Shown piece after piece: positions 22,798 through 33,874 of a stretch of DNA of 64,000 nucleotides. The stretch is from Orobanche coerulescens (lineage: Eukaryota > Streptophyta > Magnoliopsida > Lamiales > Orobanchaceae): assembly GCA_033398695.1 (NCBI GenBank), contig CM065817.1:64220001-64284000 (forward strand). Direction: 5' to 3'. The notes beneath the pieces were generated by a model. It ran no database searches. It saw nothing but the letters and a program-made list of their open reading frames with translations, and was not told where the DNA came from. The number at the start of each line of letters is the position of its first letter. Positions within the stretch are counted from its first letter, which is position 1. A program made the translations under genes and the position numbers.

Positions 22798-24354
22798 TAT
22801 AATACCCGAGATTTTCGTTTCCGGTTATTTTTGAATTTTTGTCGGTTGTGCCGGTTATTTTGCTCTGTTGGCGATTACTTGAGTTTTCCCTTATGTTGGG
22901 TACGGCATGATGTACCGTGTTGTGGTGTTCGTCAGGTACGACTTATCATTGCGTAAGTCGAGCTAATAGTATGTCGCGCTTTGTTATTTTTTTTTTTCGA
23001 TTTGGATCGTTGGTGTTGTCCGTTAGTGTTTCGTTGCATGTTGAATAATCATTGTTTTGTCGAGGAGTATCATTGTTGTGCATTTGGTCGACTTTGTAAG
23101 ATCACCACCGGCACTTATTAAGTCTAAAAATTCTTAAACTTTACAATGTGATAGATCATCAAATTAGCTTTCCAATGGTTCAAACAGCGAGTCAATCGGA
23201 GTCCGGACGAAGGAGTTATAGCCGAGATACCAAAGACTACACAGTCCATAATTAGCGCACGCTAAACACATTTATTAGCGCGCGCTAACGAAGTCTAGCA
23301 GAGGGTTCTGGATTGCATTTTGTAGCCGATAGCGCACGCTACACATACCTTAGCGTGCGCTAACTGTTGACAGTATAAATAGCACTGCAGAGGTCAAATT
23401 TCGTCATTTTTCATTTCACTTCTTCACCTCCGGCGACCCAGGCGATTCCAGGCGTGAGAAGGTGGAGATCTCGGCCAGATATCATTAGATATCAACTCCT
23501 TTCAACTCCTAACATGGATTTATCAACCTTCTTTCATCTTCCACCGTCGGATTCGAGGTAAAATCCCTTAGAACCTTGGTTTTGGGAATTTTGGGGGTTT
23601 TTCCTTGATCTCTTGAGTTCACCCGGAAATGATAAATTGATTGCGTAGTTCTTCTTTTTTTGCTTCTACCCTACTCATTAGAAACTCGTTTATTGATTTC
23701 ATTCCACCCGGAACATGATTTTGATTTCCTTGGGAAACCCTTGAACCCTTGTTGTTTCTTAGTGTCGATTGGGATTTCGTTTAGTATTGTAGATTCGTAG
23801 CAGTGTTATTCTCGTAGTGATGGTGTTGTTATTGATTTTTCGCGAAGGTGGTCGGTTTTCGGGGCTGTTTCGGGGCTGTTTCGGCCGAGCCGCATTCGTC
23901 AGAGTATTCACAATTGCTTTCGAGGCAAGTATCTTGCCCATACATTACGTGTTTTGTGAATATAATGATTGAAAATTGACGATATGTGCTAAATGAATAT
24001 TTACAACCTTTTCTTAAAAGAATCGGTATATTTACAATCATAGTTTTCTTAAAGGACGACTCTTGTGTTCGGGACTTAATGTGCTTATTGACTATGTGTG
24101 TTAGTGTTGAGTATAGGATCTCCCTACTTTCGGGTGATGCCAATATGTGTGAATATGTCGTCGGTAATTTATGGTTAAATCCTCTTGTTATGAATTGTGT
24201 GTGGAGTCATGTGGTTATCGGTGGATATATGAGTTGTGTGATATTGGTTGTTGTCATTCGGTGTTGATGAGATAAGTGTGTTTCTTTGTGGATAGTATTA
24301 ATTCTGGGTCGTGAGTATGTGTTGGATAACATGGCCATTTTAGCAAAATACCTC

Positions 24355-24395
<41 letters not shown>

Positions 24396-25566
24396 GATTG
24401 ACTCTTGAGGATTTTGGTTTTTGAAATGTGAATTGATAAGAGTTGTATGGTTGTTCTCGGGTACTCTCACTCGGGGATTGACTCGTGACGGTCACACGGG
24501 GACTGGTGGCTTAAGCGGGTGGACCGGGTCGCGAGGTTACTTCAGTGGGCATTCTCACACAGGTATTGCTCGGCCAGGGCACACGGGGACTTGGTGGCTT
24601 GTGGGCAGACAGGTCGCGAGAATTTCCAGAATATTTGTACTGATGATTAATTGTGATATGTCCGGAGTATCACAATGATTGGCGCCCAGGGTCGAGAGAT
24701 ATTATATATATCGAGTCTTGGTGTTTGGCTAAAATGGCATAAAAATAATGTGTTATGTGTAATGTGTTGTTGGAAGTGAATTGAAGTTGATGATCGGGTC
24801 GTAGACCCCGTGTTTTGTGACTGGAATGATCGGGTCGTGGACCCTATGTTTTGTGACTGGAATGAATTGGGTTGTGAACCCCGTGTTTTGTTAACGGATT
24901 TGTATTTTTGGAAAATAAACTTTCGGGTGGTGACCCTAAGTGGATTTTGTAGAATTAAGAACTTTTCAATCACAAATATTTTCAAAACTCCCGAGATTTG
25001 GAAGTGTTTGCAAGGTGCTTACTTGTTTCGTTTTACTTTTAAGATATGAACTATTTTTAATCAAACAAAATATCTCGGGAAGTCTTTTGTTGTATTCTCG
25101 GAATGTGCTATGTATGGCTCGTATTTGCACTTTATACTTGTACTAGAAAAACAGTGGAGTTTTGCTAACCCCCGAGTATTCAGGGGTGGATGTCTGTTTT
25201 TGCATCCCGGTACATGCAGGTTTGGGAGCAAAACATAGGATCGGTGTGAAGGATGATGGTAGGCGAATGATACTAATCACATGAAGGCCAGTTTTGGATT
25301 CAGTTAGTCGGAGTTCGTGTATGGTCCTTTTCGCTGTCGTATTTTTGTTTGTGAGTGTATTTTACCCTTGCATGGGTATGAGTCGAGATAGAAATGTGCA
25401 TTTTGACTTGTATGTTTGTGATGAAAGACCAAGTTAGTATGTTGATTTGGTATTTTATCACGTCGGTATGTAATGAGTTGTGTTGTTTGGATGTCTAGCC
25501 TGGTGGATCCTCATGGAGAGGGTCTGCGGCGTGTAATATCCCCGGTTTGATTCTGGGGGTGTTACA
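22798..25566 (+). repeat. E6 LTR1 (2769 bp)
   Basis: Starts TATAATACCCGAG, ends GGGGGTGTTACA. Four palindromes of TTAGCGCGCGCTAA type (23252, 23275, 23330, 23350) precede TATAAATAG (23374-23382). Further in: a (TA)n run (24356-24393), two ~77-bp tandem units (24460-24620), three ~37-bp GGGTCGTGGACCC units (24791-24890) and a double hairpin at 25141-25190. The small frames (93, 112 codons) are not proteins; they recur because the LTRs are copies. Confidence 0.9.
23374..23382 (+). promoter_or_regulatory. E6 LTR1 TATA box
   Basis: CAGTATAAATAG, 10 bp downstream of the last palindrome (23350-23363). Equivalent sites are 29022-29030 (LTR2) and 34452-34460 (LTR3). Confidence 0.7.
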
Positions 25567-25570
25567 TTTG

Positions 25571-25582
25571 TGGTATCGGAGC
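25571..25582 (+). promoter_or_regulatory. E6 INT1 primer binding site
   Basis: TGGTATCGGAGC four bases after LTR1. INT2 equivalent at 31209-31220. Confidence 0.8.
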
Positions 25583-27585
25583 TTAGGTTGCGGAAACCTA
25601 GGCTATCGGGTCCAGTCGGGTATTGTCGTGTCTTGTTCTATCAGATTGTGTCTGTCTAAGTCGTGTCGCGACGCGTCGTCTGTGATGTCGGTCGTGATTA
25701 GTATCGAGGTGCAGCCATCATCTTCGTGCGACCTGTGGATGTAAGTCTCTCTACTATATTGTGCCTTGTGATATACGAGCTTATATGATTTTGTGTTATG
25801 ATGTGGAGTTTAAAGGTGATTTGTCATTATGTGGCCTATGTTGTTTGATCCTCGTATGATGCTAGAATGAAAGTGGTGCCAACGTATATGTATATATACA
25901 TACATCCTGATATAAGTCGTTTTTACAAGAGTAATGGCCTTAGTATGGTTACGCAAAGAAAAATTCATCAATGTGATATTTTAAAACTTTACATGTTTTT
26001 GGAGAGATACGTATATTTTTGTTTTAAAACATCCTCCAAAGGGAGGAAAAAGTTTGATTTTCGTATGATGACCTCAAGGTCGAAATTTTTGGAGAATTCA
26101 AACTACCCATATTTTATGTTCATCTTGTATTATAAGTTTTCAAAACACAACTTTTAAACTCAAGTGAAGTCTCCAAAATGTAGACAAGACGTGACTCTCG
26201 CTTTCAACTTATCGATTTTATAGTTGTTAGTCGACAAATACGTGATGATGTTCTTGTTGTTCGGGCAGTATAGCCAGTTTTAGATTAAAACTGTGATGTG
26301 ATTGCCGAGTCGTTAAGTTTGTGTACATTGAGATAGCTCTCTTTAATAAGAAGTGAGATTTCGGTTTTTGAATAACAATTGTCTTTTGATGGTTGCTCAT
26401 GAAGTGCCGAATCAATGACTTTGAGATTCGAATGTGTTGTTGTTTATTTGTGACCATTGATTCTAGTAAAGTCGTGTATATGTTCGCAATCACGTTGCTG
26501 AATTAGAGCTGTTAGCACACGCTAAGTACAAGTCTAGCGCGCGCTAATGTGGCATGAGTAGCGCACGCTAATGTTGTTGTAACGTGCGCTAATCAGCCTG
26601 GGCAGAGGATGTGGAACCGCATTTTTTTTTTAGCCGTCAGGATTAACTTTCTGCAGTCATTCGTCTGTGACTGTATTCTATATGTGTTGTCTAGTGATGA
26701 CAACTGTTTTGTGTGAATGAGTGTTGTGACTTTTCGTCGCGCTAGGTGATAATTGATTTTGCTCAGTGAGTTGTTAAATTATGTCTGCTGTGTGTGTGTG
26801 TTCAAAAATCTTTGCCTGAAACTTTCATAAGTTTGTGCAAGTTGCGGAAAATCAATTTTTAAAACTAATTTGACGTTGCGATTAAGCCGGCGGCTTCGTA
26901 TGAACTTTGAAAATTTGTTTGAAATTGTTTGAAATTTGCGAACCGGCATAGGAATTCTCAAATAAAACCTCGACGGTAATGAAAGAGTTGTTTTAAAGTA
27001 CCTTGAACATTTTGTAAATGTTACCGTCGTTGATTTTTGTGTAGTGTTGGGAGAATTTTCGGAAATGACTTTTAACGTACTATTGTATTTTCGAATAATT
27101 CGAGTACATGATTTTCAAAAAAATCTTTCACATAGTTTTTTTTCAAAAACCAATACGATTTTTTTTATATATAGTGAAAGATGAAAAATCTTACTCGATT
27201 TAAACTTCAAACTCGGATTTGGAAAGTTTCCTATACTGATTAAAGTATGTACGTATGATTTTATGACCTTGCGTGGTTATCTTGTTTGTTATTAACGGTG
27301 ATCTTGGTGTGTAGTGGCGTGGTGATTTTAACAATGCGGTTGCACGTAAAATATTGCTTTGCAAATGATTTGAAAATGAGTCGGTTAAAAGTCTTTTGTT
27401 TACAAGTTTTAATGAAACAACCCGAGGTACCAAAAGTACTTTTAAAGTTTATTTTGAATAGCATACAAATCCAAGGATTTTCAAATGATATCATTTAAAA
27501 GGATACCTCGTGGATTTTCTTATCGAGTTATTATTAGTTACCTTATGTGATATGTCGCGCTGAGTTGGTACTTTAGTATAATATT

Positions 27586-27789
27586 TTGCGAAATCGTGTC
27601 ATCGTATTAGGTGAGAATCCGCTTAGTGTGCCGAGGTACAGAGGACACGGTCGTGACCGCGGTACAGTTGGTCATGGAAATCGGATGCGGAACCAAGAGA
27701 ATATTGATGGGAAGGCTGCTATTCTTGTACATCGTACTCGTTATTTAGGTTTCGGGGACGAAACCTCTTTTAAAGGTGATATGATGTAA
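27586..27789 (+). pseudogene. E6 gag N-terminus fused to post-pol tail (67 codons)
   Basis: The middle of this frame, VPRYRGHGRDRGTVGHGN, matches the Arg/Gly-rich gag start of E7 (MPRGRGRGRGRSRGRDQE) and E8 (MLRGGRGRG). The initiating ATG at the gag position has become GTG (27628-27630). The frame then runs straight into FGDETSFKG, which is the conserved post-chromodomain tail (GGTTTCGGGGACGAAACC) normally found after pol. It therefore looks like the join left by an internal deletion that removed nearly all of gag-pol. Whether a peptide is made is unknown; the upstream ATG at 27586 may be chance. The same frame is kept in INT2 (33015-33218). Confidence 0.5.
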
Positions 27790-28444
27790 TACCCATATTT
27801 TTTTTTATTTTTTAGCTTCCGTTTCATTCGACCGTATCGACTCGATTGTGTTCGTTGATGCTTCTGACCTTGTGTTGTTCTCACCCTTGTCATTCGAGCG
27901 AGTTCGCATATTTTTCCAAATTGATGTGCATATCGTTGTGATCTTTCCAAGTTCGGATCGATTTCTTGTGAACCGTGTTCGAAACTAACACCTCGTGGTT
28001 CCTATAAGTTATTGATGTCTTGATTTGAGGTATGAACTTCAGAGGTTATCGTTGTTGTTCGATCATTGCTATTCATTCGTCGTTGTCCAATCATTATTGT
28101 TTGATCTCGAAATCGTGATTATTGAACATCTGGGCCACTTTGTGATTTCCATAAGGGTTGGGAAATTGTCTTCGTATTTGATCTTCCAAACCTTTGAGTT
28201 ACTGGAATTTCATACCTTTCAGCGTTGGAATCGTGATTTGATTTTTGTATTGCTCGGTTTTATCAACCGCATCGATTCATGCTCGTTGCTTTTCATAAGC
28301 ATTCTTGCGTATTGAATCAGACCGCAGTAGCTCTGTACTGCATGGAGCTCCTGTGCGCTGTCAATATTAGAAAACGTGTGTTATCTCGAGTCGCTTGCTC
28401 TTGTTTTAAGTGTCGGGACGAAACTTATTTTTAGTAGGGTAGAA

Positions 28445-29994
28445 TGTAATACCCGATATTTTCGTTTCCGGTTATTTTTGAATTTTTGTCGGTTGTGCCG
28501 GTTATTTTGCTCTGTTGTCGATTACTTGAGTTTTCCCTTATGTTGGGTACGGCATGATGTACCGTGTTGTGGTGTTCGTCAGGTACGACTTATCATTGCG
28601 TAAGTCGAGCTAATAGTATGTCGCGCTTTGTTATTTGCTTGCTTTCGATTTGGATCGTTGGTGTTGTCCGTTAGTGTTTCGTTGCATGTTGAATAATCAT
28701 TGTTTTGTCGAGGAGTATCATTGTTGTGCATTTGGTCGACTTTGTAAGATCACCACCGGCACTTATTAAGTCTAAAAATTCTTAAACTTTACAATGTGAT
28801 AGATCATCAAATTAGCTTGCCAATGGTTCAAACGGCGAGTCAATCGGAGTCCGGACGAAGGAGTTATGGCCGAAATACCAAAGACTACACAGTCCATAAT
28901 TAGCGCACGCTAAACACATTTATTAGCGCGCGCTAACGAAGTCTGGCAGAGGGTTCTGGACTGCATTTTGCATCCGATAGCGCACGCTACACATACCTTA
29001 GTGTGCGCTAACTGTTGACAGTATAAATAGGACTGCAGAGGTCAACTTTCGTCATTTTTCATTTCACTTCTTCCCCTCCGGCGACCCAGGCGATTCCAGG
29101 CGTGAGAAGGTGGAGATCTCGGCCAGATATCATTAGATATCAACTCCTTTCAACTCCTAACATGGATTTATCAACCTTCTTTCATCTTCCACCGTCGGAT
29201 TTGAGGTAAAATCCCTTAGAACCTTGGTTTTGGGAATTTTGGGGGGTTTTCCTTGATCTCTTCAGTTCACCCGGAAATGATAAATTGATTGCGTAGTTCT
29301 TGTTGTTTTGGTTGTACCCTACGGATTAGAAACTCGTTTATTGATTTCATTCCACCCGGAACATGATTTTGATTTCCTTGGGAAACCCTTGAACCCTTGT
29401 TGTTTCTTAGTGTCGATTGGGATTTCGTTTAGTATTGTTGATTCGTAGCGGTGTTATTCTCGTAGTGATGGTGTTGTTATTGATTTTTCGCGAAGGTGGT
29501 CGGTTTTCTGGGCTGTTTCGGCCGAGCTGCGTTCGTCAGAGTATTCACAATTGATTTCGAGGCAAGTATCTTGCCCATACATTACGTGTTTTGTGAATAT
29601 AATGATTGAAAATTGACGATATGTGCTAAATGAATATTTACAACCTTTTCTTAAAAGAATCGGTATGTTTACAATCATAGTTTTCTTAAAGGACGACTCT
29701 TATGTTCGGGACTTAATGTGCTTATTGACTATGTGTGTTAGTGTTGAGTATAGGATCTCCCTACTTTCGGGTGATGCCAATATGTGTGAATATGTCGTCG
29801 GTAATTTATGGTTAAATCCTCTTGTTATGAATTGTGTGTGGAGTCATGTGGTTATCGGTGGATATATGAGTTGTGTGATATTGGTTATTGTCATTCGGTG
29901 TTGATGAGATAAGTGTGTTTCTTTGTGGATAGTATTAATTCTACGTCGTGAGTATGTGTTGGATAACATGGCCATTTTAGCAAAATACCTCGAC

Positions 29995-30027
<33 letters not shown>

Positions 30028-31204
30028 TGTGATTGACTCTTGAGGATTTTGGTTTTTGAAATGTGAATTGATAAGAGTTGTATGGTTGTTCTCGGGTACT
30101 CTCACTCGGGGATTGACTCGACGGGGTCACACGGGGACCTAGTGGCTTAGCGGCTGGACCGGGTCGCGAGGGTTACTTCGAGTGGGCATTCTCACCTGGG
30201 GATTGCTCGACGGGGCACATAGGGACTTGGTGGCTTGTGGGCCGGACCGGGTCGCGAGAATTTCCAGAATATTTGTACTGATGATTAATTGTGATATGTC
30301 CGGAGTATCACAATGATTGGCGCCCAGGGTCGAGAGATATTATATGTATCGAGTCTTGGTGTTTGGCTAAAATGGCATAAAAATAATGTGTTATGTGTAA
30401 TGTGTTGTTGGAAGTGAATTGAAGTTGATGATCGGGTCGTGGACCCCGTGTTTTGTGACTGGAATGATCGGGTCGTGGACCCTGTGTTTTGTGACTGGAA
30501 TGAATTGGGTTGTGAACCCCGTGTTTTGTTAACGGATTTGTATTTTTGGAAAATAAACTTTCGGGCGGTGACCCTAAGTGGCTTTTGTAGAATTAAGAAC
30601 TTTTCAATCACAAATATTTTCAAAACTCCCGAGATTTGGAAGTGTTTGCAAGGTGCTTACTTGTTTCGTTTTACTTTCAAGATATGAACTATTTTTAATC
30701 AAACAAAATATCTCGGGAAGTCTTTTGTTGTATTCTCGGAATGTGTTATGTATGGCTCGTATTTGCACTTTATACTTGTACTAGCAAAACAGTGGAGTTT
30801 TGCTAACCCCCGAGTATTCGGGGGTGGATGTCTGTTTTTGCATCCAGGTACATGCATGTTTGGGAGCAAAACACAGGATCGGTGTGAAGGATGATGGTAG
30901 GCGAATGATACTAATCACATGAAGGCCAGTTTTGGATGCAGTTAGTCGGAGTTCGTGTATGGTCCTTTTCGTTGTCGTATTTTTGTTTGTGAGTGTATTT
31001 TACCCTTGCATGGGTATGAGTCGAGATAGAAATGTGCATTTTGACTTGTATGTTTGTGATGAAAGACCAAGTTAGTATGTTGATTTGGTATTTTATCACG
31101 TCGGTATGTAATGAGTTGTGTTGTTTGGATGTCTAGCCTGGTGGATCCTCATGGAGAGGGTCTGCGGCATGTAATATCCCCGGTTTGATTCTGGGGGTGT
31201 CACA
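28445..31204 (+). repeat. E6 LTR2 (2760 bp)
   Basis: TGTAATACCCGATATT to GGGGGTGTCACA. Same features as LTR1: palindromes 28897-29012, TATA 29022-29030, shorter (TA)n at 29995-30020, tandem units, double hairpin 30781-30828. By eye closer to LTR3 than to LTR1 (for example AAATAGGACTG and TTCCCCTCC shared by 2 and 3). Confidence 0.9.
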
Positions 31205-33874
31205 TTTATGGTATCGGAGCTTAGGTTGCGGAAACCTAGGCTGTCGGGTCCAGTCGGGTATTGTCGTGTCTTGTTCTCGCCAGTTGTGTGCATGCCTAAG
31301 TCGTGTCGCGACGCGTCGTCTGTGATGTCGGTCGTGATTAGTATCGAGGTGCAGCCATCATCTTCGTGCAACCTGTGGATGTAAGTCTCCCTACTATATT
31401 GTGCCTTGTGATATACGAGCTTATATGATTTTGTGTTATGATGTGGAGTTTAAAGGTGATTTGTCATTATGTGGCCTATGTTGTTTGATCCTCGTATGAT
31501 GACCTCAAGGTCGAAATTTTTGGAGAATTCAAACTACCCATATTTTATGTTCATCTTGTATTATAAGTTTTCAAAACACAACTTTTAAACTCAAGTGAAG
31601 TCTCCAAAATGTACACAAGACGTGACTCTCGCTTTCAACTTATCGATTTTATGGTTGTTAGTCGACAAATATGTGATGATGTTCTTGTTGTTCGGGCAGT
31701 ATAGCCAGTTTTAGATTAAAACTGTGATGTGATTGCCGAGTCGTTCAGTTTGTGTACATTGAGATAGCTCTCTTTAATAAGAGGTGAGATTTCGGTTTTT
31801 GAATAACAATTGTCTTTTGATGGTTGCTCATGAAGTGCCGAATCAATGACTTTGAGATTCGAATGTGTTGTTGTTTATTTGTGACCATCGATTCTAGTAA
31901 AGTCGTGTATATGTTCGCAATCACGTTGCTGAATTAGAGCTGTTAGCGCACGCTAAGTACAAGTCTAGCGCGCGCTAATGTGGCATGAGTAGCGCACGCT
32001 AATGTTGTTGTAACGTGCGCTAATCAGCCTGTGCAGAGGATGTGGAACCGCATTTTTTTTAGCCGTGAGGATTAACTTTCTGCAGTCAGTCGTCTGTAAC
32101 TGTATTCTATATGTGTTGTCTAGTGATGACAACTGTTTTGTGTGAATGAGTGTTGTGACTTTTCGTCGCGCTAGGTGATAATTGATTTTGCTCAGTGAGT
32201 TGTTAAATTATGTCTGCTGTGTGTGTGTGTGAGAAAATCTTTGCCTGAAACTTTCATAAGTTTGTGCAAGTTGCGGAAAATCAATTTTTGAAACTAATTT
32301 GACGTTGCGATTAAGCCGGCGGCTTCGTATGAACTTTGAAAATTTGTTTGAAATTGTTTGAAATTTGCGAACCGGCATAGGAATTCTCAAATAAAACCTC
32401 GACGGTAATGAAAGAGTTGTTTTAAAGTACCTTTAACATTTTGTAAATGTTACCATCGTTGATTTTTGTGTAGTGTTGGGAGAATTTTCGGAAATGACTT
32501 TTAACGTACTATTGTATTTTCGAATAATTCGAGTACATGATTTTCAAAAAAATCTTTCACACAGTTTTTTTTCAAAAACCAATACGATTTTTTTATATAT
32601 AGTGAAAGATGAAAAATCTTACTCGATTTAAACTTCAAACTCGGATTTGGAAAGTTTCCTATACTGATTAAAGTATGTACGTATGATTTTATGACCTTGC
32701 GTGGTTATCTTGTTTGTTATTAACGGTGATACTGGTGTGTAGTGGCGTGGTGATTTTAACAATGCCGGTTGCACAGAAAATATTGCTTTGCAAATGATTT
32801 GAAAATGAGTCGGTTAAAAGTCTTTTGTTTACAAGTTTTAATGAAACAACCCGAGGTACCAAAAGTACTTTTAAAGTTTATTTTGAATAGCATACAAATC
32901 CAAGGATTTTCAAATGATATCATTTAAAAGGATACCTCGTGGATTTTCTTATCGAGTTATTATTAGTTACCTTATGTGATATGTCGCGCTGAGTTGGTAC
33001 TTTAGTATAATATTTTGCGAAATCGTGTCATCGTATTGGGTGAGAATCCGCTTAGTGTGCCGAGGTACAGAGGACACGGTCGTGACCGCGGTACAGTTGG
33101 TCATGGAAATCGGATGCGGAACCAAGAGAATATTGATGGGAAGGCTGCTATTCTAGTACATCGTACTCGTTGTTTAGGTTTCGGGGACAAAACCTCTTTT
33201 AAAGGTGATATGATGTAATACCCATATTTTTTTTTCTTTTTTCGCTTCCGTTTCATTCGACCGTATCGACTCGATTGTGTTCGTTGATGCTTCTGACCTT
33301 GTGTTGTTCTCACCCTTGTCATTCGAGCGAGTTCGCATATTTTTCCAAATTGATGTGCATATCGTTGTGATCTTTCCAAGTTCGGATCGATTTCTTGTGA
33401 ACCGTGTTCGAAACTAACACCTCGTGGTTCCTACAAGTTATTGATGTCTTGATTTGAGGTATGAACTTCAGAGGTTATCGTTGTTGTTCGATCATTGCTA
33501 TTCGTTCGTCGTTGTCCAATCATTATTGTTTGATCTCGAAATCGTGATTATTGAACATCTGGGCCACTTTGTGATTTCCATAAGTGTTGGGAAATTGTCT
33601 TCGTATTTGATCTTCCAAACCTTTGAGTTACTGGAATTTCATACCTTTCAGCGTTGGAATCGTGATTTGATTTTTGTATTGCTCGGTTTTATCAACCGCA
33701 TCGATTCATGCTCGTTGCTTTTCGTAAGCATTCTTGCGTATTGAATCAGACCGCAGTAGCTCTGTACTGCATGGAGCTCCTGTGTGCTGTCAATATTAGA
33801 TAACGTGTGTTATCTAGAGTCGCCTTGCTCTTGTTTTAAGTTTCGGGACGAAACTTATTTTTAGTAGGGTAGAA
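31205..33874 (+). other. E6 internal 2 (2670 bp)
   Basis: Copy of INT1 with PBS (31209-31220), donor GTAAGT (31381-31386), palindrome cluster (31942-32030), acceptor TTAG (33052-33055) and two 3' modules (33178-33195 and 33840-33854). Lacks about 209 bp present in INT1 between two TCGTATGATG repeats. Confidence 0.8.
33015..33218 (+). pseudogene. Second copy of the gag-start/post-pol fusion frame (67 codons)
   Basis: Nearly identical to 27586-27789, with only two residue differences, including FGDKTSF instead of FGDETSF. Same GTG at the ancestral gag start. Its survival may only reflect recent duplication of the array. Confidence 0.45.

Larger units (their letters stand above)
25567..28444 (+). 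other. E6 internal 1 (2878 bp), non-coding leader and tail
   Basis: PBS, then a candidate splice donor GTAAGT (25741-25746) after GTGGAT, a long A/T-rich leader with a cluster of TAGCGCACGCTAA palindromes (26510-26595), a candidate acceptor TTAG (27623-27626), a 67-codon frame, and two copies of the 3' module (27749-27766 and 28409-28424). No gag-pol core. Contains 209 bp that INT2 lacks. Confidence 0.8.

Noticed and set aside
23252..23363. CRISPR-like look of regularly repeated palindromes
   Set aside because: Only four degenerate copies with irregular spacing, in a plant LTR promoter; no cas genes and no prokaryotic context.
23986..24267. 93-codon plus-strand frame (MLNEYLQPFLKRIG...) repeated at 29623 and 35053
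   Set aside because: Same reason: LTR copy. Low-complexity composition, no recognisable domain.
24647..24985. 112-codon minus-strand frame (MKIFVIEKFLIL...) repeated at 30285 and 35695
   Set aside because: It recurs only because it lies in the three copies of the E6 LTR; it is antisense to the element and part of it encodes translated tandem DNA repeats (SQNTGSTTRSF).
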